Counted from the first letter of the stretch, positions 8,907-17,452 are shown. The stretch is 64,000 nt of DNA from JACZYA01 sp965247455 (GCA_965247455.1 CBDFHE010000013.1:1-64000); one strand, 5' to 3'. The notes: generated by a model from the sequence alone, not told the origin. A program made the numbers and translations.

Positions 8907-10322
8907 GGCTGCGAATGGGCCTGTAGCTGCAAAGTGAGAATGTCCTATTTGCGCAAAGTAGGAATGTCCTCTTTCATCAGGGCCAGGAGGGACGATGAGA
9001 GAGGAGCGAATCGAATTGAGCCAACGGGAGCAGGATCGGTTGAAGGTACTCCACCAAGTCGAGCAGGGCTATCTGACCCAGGTGGAAGCGGGCCGGCGGG
9101 TGCAGGTGAGCGTACGCCACCTGCGGCGTCTGCTGAGACGGGTGCGGGCGGAGGGGGACAGGGGCGTAGTGCATCGGCTGCGGGGGCGGCCCTCGAACCG
9201 GAAGATTCCAGCGGCCCTCCAGGGGCGCATCCTGGCCCAGGTGCGGCGGCGCTACGCCGACTTTGGGCCCACGCTGGCCAGCGAGCACCTGGCGCGAGAT
9301 GGGTGGCAGGTCAGCCGGGAGACGCTGCGGCAGTGGATGACCGCCGCCGGGCTGTGGCGGTCGCGCCGGCAGCGGAGGCCGGCGGTGCACGTCTGGCGAG
9401 AGCGGCGGGCCGCCTTCGGCGAGTTGGTGATGATGGACAGCTCGCCCTATCGCTGGTTGGAGCGGCGCGGACCTCCCGTGCAGTTGATCGCGCTGATCGA
9501 CGACGCTACCAGCCGGGTCTGGGGCCGCTTCGCCGCCCAGGACTCGACCGAGGAAAACCTGCGCACCCTGGCAGGCTGGCTCCGGCGCTGGGGACGGCCG
9601 CGGGCACTCTATACCGACAAAAGCAGCCTGTTCCGCACCACCCGCTCGGCCCGGCTCGACGAGCAGCTCGGCGGTCAGCCGGCCCGCACCCAGATCGGGC
9701 GGGCCCTGCAGGAGTTGGGGATCGAGTGGATTCCCGCCCACAGCCCCCAGGCCAAGGGGCGCATCGAGAGACTATTCGGCACCTTGCAGGACCGCCTGGT
9801 CAAGGAGATGCGCCTGGCCGGGGTGCACACGGTGGAGCAGGCCAACCGCTTCCTGGCAGCAGTCTTCCTGCCTTTCTGGGAGCAGCGCTTCACCGTCGCT
9901 CCGCGCCAGCCGCACGATGCCCACCGCCCGCTGGGAGGCACCCAGCGGCTGGAGTCAATCCTGAGCGTGCGCGAACCGCGCCGGGTGGCAGGCGACTACA
10001 CCGTGCGCTGGCAGGGCCAGCGCTGGGCGATCCCGCGCGCCCAGGTGCGAGCGGGGTTGCGGGGGGCGCGGGTGGAGGTCGAACGGCGGCTCGACGGCAG
10101 CCGCTGGGTCCGCTTCCGCGGCTCTTATCTCAGCCTGCGGCCCTGCCCGAGCCCGCCGCCCGCGCCCGCAACCCCCTTCGGCCTACGGCCTACGGGGCTT
10201 GCGGGCCCAAGGAAAGGCAAACGAAAGTACATTCCCCCTCCCGATCACCCTTGGAGGAGGACATTTCTATCTGGCAAAAAACCGGACATTTCTACTTTGC
10301 GTTGACAGGCTGCGAATGGGCC
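8907..10322 (+). mobile_element. IS1202/ISNCY-type insertion sequence, copy A, with 15-bp target duplications
   Basis: The element proper spans 8922-10307 (1386 bp). Its ends form imperfect terminal inverted repeats: the left begins TGTAGCTGCAAAGTGAGAA and the right, read inward, begins TGTCAACGCAAAGTAGAAA; both continue with TGTCC. It is flanked by a perfect direct duplication GGCTGCGAATGGGCC (8907-8921 and 10308-10322). A single intact transposase fills it. Copy B at 55819-57204 has the same length, ends and protein, so transposition was recent. A 15-bp duplication fits the long-TSD groups reported for the IS1202 family (recalled, not checked here). The insertion split what was a divergent promoter region between glnA and the arginine decarboxylase gene. 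Confidence 0.93.
8995..10305 (+). CDS. IS1202/ISNCY-family DDE transposase (copy A)
   Basis: 436 residues with an N-terminal helix-turn-helix (LTQVEAGRRVQVSVRHLRRL, about residues 26-45), a second HTH-like region (DGWQVSRETLRQWMTAAGL), and an rve/integrase-type catalytic core. Candidate catalytic residues are Asp in LVMMDSSPYRW, Asp in ALYTDKSSLF, and Glu in KGRIERLFGTLQDRLVKEM. The ATG at 8995 lies just after GGAGGGACG. The gene runs to within 2 bp of the right IS end. An alternative-frame run on the same strand and a 254-codon antisense run inside it are GC-driven shadows. Protein sequence is identical in copy B, so both are presumably functional. Confidence 0.93.
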   Translation: MREERIELSQREQDRLKVLHQVEQGYLTQVEAGRRVQVSVRHLRRLLRRVRAEGDRGVVHRLRGRPSNRKIPAALQGRILAQVRRRYADFGPTLASEHLARDGWQVSRETLRQWMTAAGLWRSRRQRRPAVHVWRERRAAFGELVMMDSSPYRWLERRGPPVQLIALIDDATSRVWGRFAAQDSTEENLRTLAGWLRRWGRPRALYTDKSSLFRTTRSARLDEQLGGQPARTQIGRALQELGIEWIPAHSPQAKGRIERLFGTLQDRLVKEMRLAGVHTVEQANRFLAAVFLPFWEQRFTVAPRQPHDAHRPLGGTQRLESILSVREPRRVAGDYTVRWQGQRWAIPRAQVRAGLRGARVEVERRLDGSRWVRFRGSYLSLRPCPSPPPAPATPFGLRPTGLAGPRKGKRKYIPPPDHPWRRTFLSGKKPDISTLR

Positions 10323-10345
10323 CGGCCTCGGGGTGCAAAAAGGCA

Positions 10346-10374
10346 TTGACACTGTTCTGCTTCTTTCGCATAGT
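10346..10374 (+). promoter_or_regulatory. predicted sigma70 promoter of the arginine decarboxylase gene
   Basis: TTGACA (10346-10351), 17-bp spacer, CATAGT (10369-10374), about 70 nt before the first candidate start codon. Without the IS, this -35 box would lie about 38 bp from the divergent glnA -35 box, so the two promoters were originally back to back. Confidence 0.55.
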
Positions 10375-10444
10375 GAAGCGGAATTTTTCTCCTGGCGGGA
10401 AATAGCTTCTCGTCCTCGCCGCAGGTCGGTGCGCGGGGCAGGCG

Positions 10445-11008
10445 GTGGGTGCCGGAAGGATGTTCGTAGCCAACAAGATTTTCTTGACCAAGGGGGTCGG
10501 GAAACACCGGGAGCGGCTCTCCAGCTTCGAGCTGGCCCTGCGCTCGGCCGGCATCGCCTCCTACAACTTGGTGCGCGTTTCCAGCATCTTCCCGCCCCAC
10601 TGCAAGCTAATCCCCCGCACCGAAGGGCTGAAAATACTCAAGCCCGGCCAGATTGTCTTTGTGGTCCTGAGCGAAAATTCCACCCGCGAACCCCACCGCT
10701 TGATCGCCGCCTCCATCGGCTTGGCCTTGCCCGCCGACAAGTCCATGTACGGCTACCTCTCCGAGCACCACTCCTTCGGCGAAACCGAAGACCGCGCCGG
10801 CGAATACGCCGAGGAGCTGGCGGCCGAGATGCTGGCCACCACCCTCGACGTGGAGTTTGACGCCGACTTGAACTGGGACGAAAAGAAGGAAATCTACCGC
10901 ATCTCCAACAAGATCGTGCGTACCATGAACGTCACCCAATCGGCCGTAGGCGACAAGCGCGGTCTGTGGACCACAGTGTTGGCCTCCGCCATCCTGATCG
11001 GCGACTAG
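10445..11008 (+). CDS. pdaD: pyruvoyl-dependent arginine decarboxylase
   Basis: Converts arginine to agmatine, the first step of the agmatine route to putrescine. About 187 residues, the size of the proenzyme family. The self-cleavage site is RVSSIFPP with the Ser-Ser pair at residues 46-47: cleavage there yields a short beta chain and an alpha chain capped with a pyruvoyl group. Other family traits include ENSTREPHRLIAASIGLA and the GYLSEHHSFGETED stretch. The start may be the GTG at 10445 or the ATG at 10460; the GGAAGG touching the ATG is too close to act as its ribosome-binding site. It converges on the DHS-like gene with an 18-bp gap, and the agmatinase lies next door. Confidence 0.9.
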   Translation: MGAGRMFVANKIFLTKGVGKHRERLSSFELALRSAGIASYNLVRVSSIFPPHCKLIPRTEGLKILKPGQIVFVVLSENSTREPHRLIAASIGLALPADKSMYGYLSEHHSFGETEDRAGEYAEELAAEMLATTLDVEFDADLNWDEKKEIYRISNKIVRTMNVTQSAVGDKRGLWTTVLASAILIGD

Positions 11009-11026
11009 CCCCTCTCTCCGAAGAAT

Positions 11027-12157
11027 TCAGCGACTTCCGACAGTGGCGGCGGACTTACGCCCGACGGATTTCTTCTTGGCGGTCTTGCCAACCTCCTGCC
11101 GGGGAAAATAGCCGATCCGTTGCAGCACAGCACCCGCTACCAGCGGCAGGGCCACGGTGGCGTCTTCCAGCACCTCCGCGAAGCGTCCGCCTTCTTCTGG
11201 CGGCACAAACTTGCCCCAGGAAACCGCCTCGGTATAGGTGCTGCCGGACAGCCCGCCCCAGTTCGCCGGCTCGGGGCAGACGCGCACGCCGTAGTGGTAG
11301 CGCTTGAGCTCAAAGTTGTCCAATCCTCGCCGGAGGCGCAGCTCCACATAGACCCCGAACTGTTGCGCCCAGTTGCGCGGCACTCCCCCGCCCAAGGTAA
11401 AGAGCCCCAGCCGTTTCTGGGGCACGAGCGTAGAGGTAAAATGTTCCAAATCAATGTAAGGGTCGAATTTCAGCAATGGCTGGCCCTGTTTTGCCCGCTC
11501 GTGGTTGTGCAGGGCCAAATCAATGCCCACCTCGGAGTCGGTGAAGGCAGGCACAAACACCGGCACGTTCTTCTCGTAAGCGGATTTGAGGATCCCGCGC
11601 TCCTTCACGGTCCGGCGAAGATATTCCCCCATGCGCCGGTGGACTTCCCAACTGCTCACCGGATGCGCCGGGTCCCACTGCCAAAAGACCGACTGGATGA
11701 CAGCTTCCACGTGATCGAGATTGATCTCAGGCTCCAGGGAGTCATAGACGCGGTTGTAGCCAATCCGGAAGAGCTCGCGGTCGTCAATCTTCGGGTCATA
11801 GCGAAAGTGCGAGCGGCCGGTGGCTTCCACTAACCCGTGCGCCATCAAGGCGCCGGTCGAAACGATGGCCTTGACGATGCCGCTGTCAATCAGGTCGCAA
11901 ATAATCAGCCCCATCTTGGCCACCGTCAGCGCCCCCGACAACGTCAGCACCACGAAGCAGTCCTTGTCCCGGGCCATGGCCTCCAGGACGTCGGCGGCAT
12001 CGCCGATCTGCCGGCCGGTAAAAGCCGTCTGCCCCATGGCCCGCACCAAATCGTCAATGGTCTGAACCTTCGACAGGTCCAGCGGAATGGTGGGGGTCAG
12101 CTTATCTTCGACCGGTTCGTGCAATTCGCGCGCGGTGTGCTCTGCATGCTTATTCAT
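11027..12157 (-). CDS. deoxyhypusine synthase-like enzyme (possible homospermidine synthase)
   Basis: 376 residues of the deoxyhypusine synthase superfamily, which transfers an aminobutyl group from spermidine via an imine on a lysine. Seen: an NAD-site-like CFVVLTLSGALTVAKMG, VSTGALMAHGLVEATG, LGGGVPRNWAQQFG, and EAVSWGK with the lysine at residue 316, matching the catalytic SWGK of DHS. Bacteria have no eIF5A, so protein hypusination is unlikely; bacterial relatives are known or proposed to make homospermidine or act on small polyamines. The start at 12157 has GGAGAG upstream, and a TATACT -10-like box lies at 12204-12199. Placement between arginine decarboxylase and agmatinase supports a polyamine role. 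Exact product is unknown. Confidence 0.85.
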   Translation of the reverse strand: MNKHAEHTARELHEPVEDKLTPTIPLDLSKVQTIDDLVRAMGQTAFTGRQIGDAADVLEAMARDKDCFVVLTLSGALTVAKMGLIICDLIDSGIVKAIVSTGALMAHGLVEATGRSHFRYDPKIDDRELFRIGYNRVYDSLEPEINLDHVEAVIQSVFWQWDPAHPVSSWEVHRRMGEYLRRTVKERGILKSAYEKNVPVFVPAFTDSEVGIDLALHNHERAKQGQPLLKFDPYIDLEHFTSTLVPQKRLGLFTLGGGVPRNWAQQFGVYVELRLRRGLDNFELKRYHYGVRVCPEPANWGGLSGSTYTEAVSWGKFVPPEEGGRFAEVLEDATVALPLVAGAVLQRIGYFPRQEVGKTAKKKSVGRKSAATVGSR

Positions 12158-12298
12158 TCCGGCTCTCCAGGATGGAATGAGTTGCAATCGGGATTTTTAG
12201 TATAACGTTCGAGAGAGCACTTTGCACCTGGGAAATCGCAGCCGGTCCGCGGCGGTGGAATCGCGCTTGTGCCATGCCCCGCTCGATGCTAAAAGAGA

Positions 12299-13204
12299 AT
12301 GCCCATGCTGAAAAGCTATCCCTCGGCGCTGCCCTTCCGCTTCGCGGGCATCGAAGACCAATACGCCACCTACGAAAAAGCCCGTGTGGTTGTCCTGCCG
12401 GTGCCGCTGGAACGCACCACCACCTACGCTAAGGGCACCGCCAAAGGCCCCTGCGCCATCATCGAAGCCTCCCGCAACATAGAGACTTTCGACGAAGAGT
12501 TGCAGATGGAAACCTATCAGAAGCTGGGCATCGCCACCCTGGAAGAAATGGACACCGAGGAGGACTCGTTCGAACAGGTCCTGGCCAACATCAGCACAGC
12601 GGTGCTGGGCCTGCTGGAAGACGAAAAATTCCCGGTGGTGCTGGGCGGCGAGCACAGCTTGACGCCGGCGTGCGTCTCTGCCGCCGCCCGCAAGTACAAG
12701 GACCTGAGCGTGCTGCAAATCGACGCCCACGCCGACTTGCGCGAAGCCTATCAAGGCAACTCCAACAGCCACGCCTGCGCTCTGCGCCGGTCGCTGGAAA
12801 TCTGCCCGGCCGTGCAGGTCGGCATCCGCAGCCTGTCCAGCCAAGAAGCGGCTGCTATCCCGAAGTTGGCCACCAAGATTTTCTGGGCCCACGACATCGT
12901 CACGCGCCCCACCCAGGAATGGGCAGAAGAAGTGGCGCGCGCGCTTTCCCCCAACGTCTATTTGACCATTGACCTCGACGGGCTCGACCCGTCCATTATG
13001 CCCGCCACTGGCACGCCCGAGCCCGGCGGACTCACCTGGGAGCAGGTCACCGGCCTGCTGCGCGTGGTCGCCCGCCGGCGCACCATCGTCGGCATGGACG
13101 TGGTGGAGTTGCTGCCCACCCCCGGTCTGCACGCCGCCGATTTTCTGGCCGCTAAGCTCATCTACCGCACCTTGGGCTACATCTTCTGCCAAAAAAATAG
13201 GTAG
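12299..13204 (+). CDS. speB: agmatinase (ureohydrolase family)
   Basis: Hydrolyses agmatine to putrescine and urea using two manganese ions. 301 residues. Metal ligands are in GGEHS (about residues 115-119), DAHAD (about 142-146) and DLDGLDPS (about 224-231). The substrate segment SNSHACALRR and the Glu of GMDVVELLP are also present. Agmatinase is preferred over arginase because the arginine decarboxylase that would supply agmatine is 1.3 kb away. A second ATG at 12305 could equally be the start. Divergent from the DHS-like gene across 141 bp. Confidence 0.9.
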   Translation: MPMLKSYPSALPFRFAGIEDQYATYEKARVVVLPVPLERTTTYAKGTAKGPCAIIEASRNIETFDEELQMETYQKLGIATLEEMDTEEDSFEQVLANISTAVLGLLEDEKFPVVLGGEHSLTPACVSAAARKYKDLSVLQIDAHADLREAYQGNSNSHACALRRSLEICPAVQVGIRSLSSQEAAAIPKLATKIFWAHDIVTRPTQEWAEEVARALSPNVYLTIDLDGLDPSIMPATGTPEPGGLTWEQVTGLLRVVARRRTIVGMDVVELLPTPGLHAADFLAAKLIYRTLGYIFCQKNR

Positions 13205-13220
13205 TGAGCCAATCTAGTCC

Positions 13221-13283
13221 AGCCCAGCGGCCCTTCAGGGCGAGCCCTCGGGCAGAAGCCTCGTCCTGAAGGGCCGCAGGGCT
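13221..13283. repeat. long intergenic hairpin
   Basis: Perfect 13-bp arms GCGGCCCTTCAGG (13227-13239) and CCTGAAGGGCCGC (13265-13277), extended outwards by AGCCC/GGGCT after one mismatch. It follows speB by about 15 bp and could end its transcript structurally, but it lacks a T-run. The left flank shares GTCCAGCCCAGCGGCC with the repeat near 27360, so it belongs to a dispersed family. Confidence 0.6.
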
Positions 13284-13385
13284 CGGTGTGAATTGGGGCT
13301 GAGTTCGGAATCGCTCAAATCTAGGACACCACCAAACGATAAGCCAGCTTTACAAATCCCTGCGCTGGTGCCATACTGCGCGGCA

Positions 13386-14462
13386 ATGAGTTATTGGCGG
13401 TTGGGCCCCATACCTTTCTGTCTGCTGGTGATCTTCCTGTCGTCCCCGGTTGCAGCAGAAGAGTTCTATCTGAAAGACGGCACCAAGATAGTTGGTACCA
13501 TCGTCGGCTTCGAGGAGAAGGCCTTCCGGGTGGAAACCAGCTTTGGCTTCGCCATCATCTACAAAGACAAAATCGAACGTATCGTATTCACGGGAAACAC
13601 CCCGCAGCCGGTGCCGGGAGCCGTGCCGGAGCAGACGCTACCCTCTGAGCCTGTGGTGGCCCAATCCTCACAGGAGGCCGCCGGCGAAGAACTGGAAACA
13701 GAGAAAAGCCCGAATCAAGAGGCTGAAGCAAGAGAAGAAGCAGAAGAGGCAGCAACCGAAAAGGAATCAACGGCAGAGAAAGAAAGCGCGCCCGAACCAG
13801 CTTCCGAACCGGCACCGCAAGAGGGCGGCGGGGAAGGAGCAACCCCCGAAGAAGCGGCAGAGCCTCCCGCCGAGGAAGTGCCGGCTGCTGAAACCTCTCC
13901 CGCCCCCGAGCCGGCGAAAGAAACTCTGCCCCGCAGGCCAACGGAACCCGCCATCCCGACGCGCATCATTGAGCAGGTGACCCGCACCCGCTACGTCAAC
14001 CACACCTACCGCTTCCAGTTGTACAAGCCGCCCACCTGGCGCTCCTACCCAACTATGGTCCGGCCACAGAAGGCGCTGGTGGCAGCGTTGGGCACGCCGG
14101 ACGAAACCACGCTACTGCTGATTGGCCGGGAGCCTTATACCGGCGACTTGCTGAGCTATGCCCGGCTGGCAGAGCCTTCGCTCCAGGGACTCTACCAGGA
14201 CTACCGCAAGCTGACCGAGGTGCCCACCCAGGTGGCCGGCCTGCCGGCACTGGAGCGGCGGTTCACGGGAACAACTGAAGGCCGATTCTGGACCGGGATG
14301 GCCATCTACTTTGCGCGCGGGCGCGAGTACTTCACCTTGCTGGGAGTCACGGCCGCCGACGAAACCGTCGGCTTCCAGCAGGCGATTCTCCGCAAAGTGG
14401 TCAACAGCCTGGCTTTCTTCCCCCAGGAAGCCAGCGCCGCTCAATCGTCCACCCTCCACTAG
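13386..14462 (+). CDS. exported protein with Glu/Pro-rich linker and PsbP-like C-terminal domain
   Basis: About 358 residues from the ATG at 13386. A signal peptide is clear (FCLLVIFLSSPVAA, then EEF). Next comes a small beta domain (LKDGTKIVGTIVGFEEKAF) of the type that begins many exported acidobacterial proteins. A long low-complexity Glu/Ala/Pro linker follows (about residues 80-185). The C-terminal domain (from about RYVNHTYRFQLYKPPTWRSYP to VVNSLAFF) resembles PsbP/DUF1795-like lipid- or protein-binding folds. I do not recognise a specific family and assign no function. It is flanked by a hairpin repeat upstream and converges on tldE. Confidence 0.75.
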   Translation: MSYWRLGPIPFCLLVIFLSSPVAAEEFYLKDGTKIVGTIVGFEEKAFRVETSFGFAIIYKDKIERIVFTGNTPQPVPGAVPEQTLPSEPVVAQSSQEAAGEELETEKSPNQEAEAREEAEEAATEKESTAEKESAPEPASEPAPQEGGGEGATPEEAAEPPAEEVPAAETSPAPEPAKETLPRRPTEPAIPTRIIEQVTRTRYVNHTYRFQLYKPPTWRSYPTMVRPQKALVAALGTPDETTLLLIGREPYTGDLLSYARLAEPSLQGLYQDYRKLTEVPTQVAGLPALERRFTGTTEGRFWTGMAIYFARGREYFTLLGVTAADETVGFQQAILRKVVNSLAFFPQEASAAQSSTLH

Positions 14463-14527
14463 CGAACGGGAATCCAGAAAATGGAGCGCGTTGGAAGTTG
14501 CTGGTACCGCTTCGGCCAGCAGTTGGC

Positions 14528-15859
14528 TTAATACTTTGTAACTTCGCTGAAGTGGAAGTTGGCGATGCGCATGGCCGGTACCACCATCTCGAAGGACTCC
14601 TCACCGGTGGCGCGCACCGCCGGGCCCAGCAATTCCACCTGCTTCAGCATCTCCTTGATGCTCTGGTTGAAGCGCAGGTTGCGGACAGCGCGCCGGACCT
14701 GCCCGCCCTCGACCGAGAAAGTTCCGTCGCGCGTCATTCCGGTCAAGAGTTTCTGGTAGGGATCCACTTCGCGGATGTACCACAAGCGCGTGACCAAGAT
14801 GCCGCGCTCGGTGGTGCGGATCATTTCCTCCAACGAACTCGAGCCGGCGGCGAATACCAGGTTCATCGGCGCCTCGCCCCATTCGTTCGGCAACAGGAAA
14901 CCGTGCCCGGTGGGCTCAGCCTTCATTTTCCGCGCGGTGTGGCGAGCATAGACCAGATTCTTCAACACGCCCTTCTCCACCAACTGCACCTGGCGGCGTG
15001 GAAGCCCTTCCCCGTCCCAGGCTGAACCCGCCTGCAGCGGATGGTAGGCGTCGTCGGAAATCGAGATGTTCTCACCGAAAATCCGCTGGCCGATTTGGCC
15101 CGTAAAACAACTGCGCTGGTCGAGCACGGCCGTGGCGGCAAAGTCGTAGAAGAGGAACCCCACCAAATCCAGCACCGCCGCCGGCTCCAGGATGACGGTG
15201 TAGCGGCCGGGCGGCAGTTCTTTGGGGTCGTGGTTGTCGAGCGCCTTCCGGCAAGCACTCTCCGCCAATTCCTCCACCGGCAACTGCTGCACGCTGGTGG
15301 AATTTCCCTTGGCCCAGCCGGAGCCCCCGTTCAAGTAGGTGACGGAAAACTCGGCCTTGGTCTGCTGGTGGGTGGCGATGAGGCCGCGAGAGTTGAGCAG
15401 AGTTTCGGTCTGCACGCCGGTGGAGTAGATGCCGGCAGCCGTCAGCTTGTTCTTTTCGGCGCGCGCAACCACCTTCTTGACAGCTTCGGCGCGGGCCTCG
15501 GGCGCAAAGGCGGCGGTCTGCTCGCAGAAACGTTCTACGGGCTGGTAGGTTTGCTTGCCGGGCATCGGCAACAGATCAGGATTCTGTGGCTGCCAGCGCG
15601 CGCTCGCAGCCGCCTGCTCGGCCACGTGCGCCAGGGCCTCGTCGTCGGTCTTGTTGGTGGTGGCGCGCGCAGTGCGCCCCTCAAGCAAGGCTCGCACCGA
15701 AATATGCAGGCCTTCTTCGGCGACGTTCTGATGAATGATGTTGTTGGCGAAACGGGTCAGCGCTGATTGGTTGGCGCTCAGCATCACTTCCACCTCGTCG
15801 GCGGGACAGGCACGGCGGATTTTCTCGAAAATTTCCTGGCAGCGCGCTTCAGTCAGCAT
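14528..15859 (-). CDS. tldE: TldE/PmbA-family subunit of the TldD/TldE metalloprotease
   Basis: 443 residues of the PmbA/TldD family. Seen: an N-terminal helical region, ETLLNSRGLIATHQQTKAEF, and the C-terminal barrel with GRYTVILEPAAVLDLVGF. It lacks the HExxxH motif of its partner, as expected for the non-catalytic subunit TldE, which with TldD forms a heterodimer that trims unfolded peptides (microcin B17, CcdA in E. coli). Its start codon overlaps the end of tldD by 11 nt, so the two are translationally coupled and probably made in equal amounts. Confidence 0.92.
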   Translation of the reverse strand: MLTEARCQEIFEKIRRACPADEVEVMLSANQSALTRFANNIIHQNVAEEGLHISVRALLEGRTARATTNKTDDEALAHVAEQAAASARWQPQNPDLLPMPGKQTYQPVERFCEQTAAFAPEARAEAVKKVVARAEKNKLTAAGIYSTGVQTETLLNSRGLIATHQQTKAEFSVTYLNGGSGWAKGNSTSVQQLPVEELAESACRKALDNHDPKELPPGRYTVILEPAAVLDLVGFLFYDFAATAVLDQRSCFTGQIGQRIFGENISISDDAYHPLQAGSAWDGEGLPRRQVQLVEKGVLKNLVYARHTARKMKAEPTGHGFLLPNEWGEAPMNLVFAAGSSSLEEMIRTTERGILVTRLWYIREVDPYQKLLTGMTRDGTFSVEGGQVRRAVRNLRFNQSIKEMLKQVELLGPAVRATGEESFEMVVPAMRIANFHFSEVTKY

Positions 15860-17306
15860 AGGCCACTCCGACCTGTACGTTGCGGAAGCGCGCGGGCGCA
15901 GCGCCGTGGCCGGTGCCCATGGTCTGCATCGGCTGCCCCTTGCCGCAGTTGGGCGTGCCCCACAGGGTCCAGTGGCGGCGGTCGCAGATGGCGTCGCAAC
16001 TGTTCCAGAACTCGGTGGTGATGCCGCTGTAGGAAGGGTTCTTGATCATCCGGGTTTTCTTGCCGCCTTTGATCTCCCAGGCGATTTCGGTGCCGAATTG
16101 AAAATGATAGCGCCGGTCGTCGATGCTCCAGCTGCGGTTGGTTTCCAGGTAGAGGCCGTCGTCGGTGTCGGCGATGAGGTCGTCCAGTTTCCAGGTACCG
16201 GGCAGCAGGCTGACGTTGGTCATGCGGATGAGCGGGATGTGGTGCCAGCTTTCGGCGCGCATGGTGCCGCCGGAGCGGTTGAGGCCAACTTCCCGCGCGG
16301 TTTCGCGCGAGCTCAAGTAGCCGAGGAAGCGGCCGTCTTTGATGATGTCAATGCATTGCGCGGGCACGCCTTCGTCGTCGTAGCCGAAGGTGCCGAGCCC
16401 GGGGCCGTGTTCGAGGCGCGCATCCGCCACCGCGTTGACAATCTCGGAGCCGTACCGGAGCTTGCCGAGCTGGTCGAGCGTCAGAAAACTCATGCCGGCG
16501 AAGTTGGCTTCCGTACCCAGCACGCGGTCGAGCTCAATGGGGTGGCCGATGGACTCGTGGATTTGCAGGCCGAGTTGCGAGCTATCAAGGATGAGGGTGC
16601 GGCGCCCTTGGGGGCACTTGGCGGCCTTGTGCAGGGCGACGGCTTCCTCACCCACGCGGCGGGCATTTTCCACCAGGCTCAAGCCTTCCACCAGCTCGTA
16701 GCCGGCGCTGGCGTGCTGGCCGCCGAAAGAGTTGGGGTAGCTGCGCTTCTGGATTTCATTGTCGGCAAAAGAGGTGGCGACCATGCCCGCACCCGAGTAC
16801 ACCTTCACCTGCTGGATGGCGCTGCCCAAGGTGCTGGCGAAGAACTGCTCCAGGCGAGTAAAGCTCATCGAAGTTTCGGCCAGGGTGACGCCCGCCGCGC
16901 CGCGCAGTTCCTTGTCGGCCTCGAGCAGAAGCTGCATCATCTCGTCCATGGGAACAGCGAAGGGGTCCTTCTCCACCGGAGTGCGCCAGACGGCTTCGAT
17001 CTTTTCTTCCGGGGCCAGCACCACGTCCGCCTTCTTGACGCGGGCGCTGGCGCGGGCAATGGCGACGGCGCGGGCGGCAGTCTGCTCGATGTTTTCCCGC
17101 GTGAGCTGATCAGTAGAGGCGAAGCCCCATGCGCCCTCGGCGATGACGCGGATGCCCAATCCCAACGACTCGCTTTCCTCCACGTTCCCGACCGTGCCGT
17201 TCTTGGTGGAGAGATTGCGATAGCGGGCGTCGAGCACGCGCACGTCGGCGTAGGTGGCGCCGCGCGCAGCAGCGGTATCAAGCGCCCAATTGGCCCAATC
17301 ACGCAT
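15849..17306 (-). CDS. tldD: TldD metalloprotease subunit
   Basis: 485 residues. The zinc site HESIGH sits near residue 250 in LGLQIHESIGHPIELDR, the HExxxH signature of TldD. The C-terminal part has NRSWSIDDRRYHFQFG and the conserved GTPNCGKGQP near the end. Forms the catalytic half of the TldD/TldE complex with the downstream gene. Cytoplasmic, no signal peptide. The pair stands alone here, without a peptide precursor gene beside it, so a general housekeeping role is more likely than natural-product maturation. Confidence 0.94.
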   Translation of the reverse strand: MRDWANWALDTAAARGATYADVRVLDARYRNLSTKNGTVGNVEESESLGLGIRVIAEGAWGFASTDQLTRENIEQTAARAVAIARASARVKKADVVLAPEEKIEAVWRTPVEKDPFAVPMDEMMQLLLEADKELRGAAGVTLAETSMSFTRLEQFFASTLGSAIQQVKVYSGAGMVATSFADNEIQKRSYPNSFGGQHASAGYELVEGLSLVENARRVGEEAVALHKAAKCPQGRRTLILDSSQLGLQIHESIGHPIELDRVLGTEANFAGMSFLTLDQLGKLRYGSEIVNAVADARLEHGPGLGTFGYDDEGVPAQCIDIIKDGRFLGYLSSRETAREVGLNRSGGTMRAESWHHIPLIRMTNVSLLPGTWKLDDLIADTDDGLYLETNRSWSIDDRRYHFQFGTEIAWEIKGGKKTRMIKNPSYSGITTEFWNSCDAICDRRHWTLWGTPNCGKGQPMQTMGTGHGAAPARFRNVQVGVAYAD

Positions 17307-17452
17307 TCTGAAATTGACCTCTAAAGTGTTGCACTGCCGGAAGCCTGGAAAAGTCCGGCAGGGTCGAACAGCGGAGTCGCAAAGCCGTTGCCGGGTTCAG
17401 CCCACGGACCTGCTTGCCGCAGGCAGGCTTCCGCCCGTGGGATCCCTTGTTC

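Noticed and set aside
10302..10340. TTGACA at the right end of the IS as an outward-facing -35 box making a hybrid promoter
   Set aside because: No -10-like hexamer at 16-18 bp in either copy's flank.
8934..10349. Long alternative-frame reading frame (471 codons) across IS copy A, and a 254-codon antisense one
   Set aside because: Low-complexity Ala/Gly/Pro/Arg product typical of high-GC shadows; the 436-residue transposase frame has clear DDE motifs.
11027..12157. True deoxyhypusine synthase acting on eIF5A
   Set aside because: Genome context is bacterial and next to small-polyamine enzymes; eIF5A is an archaeal/eukaryotic partner.
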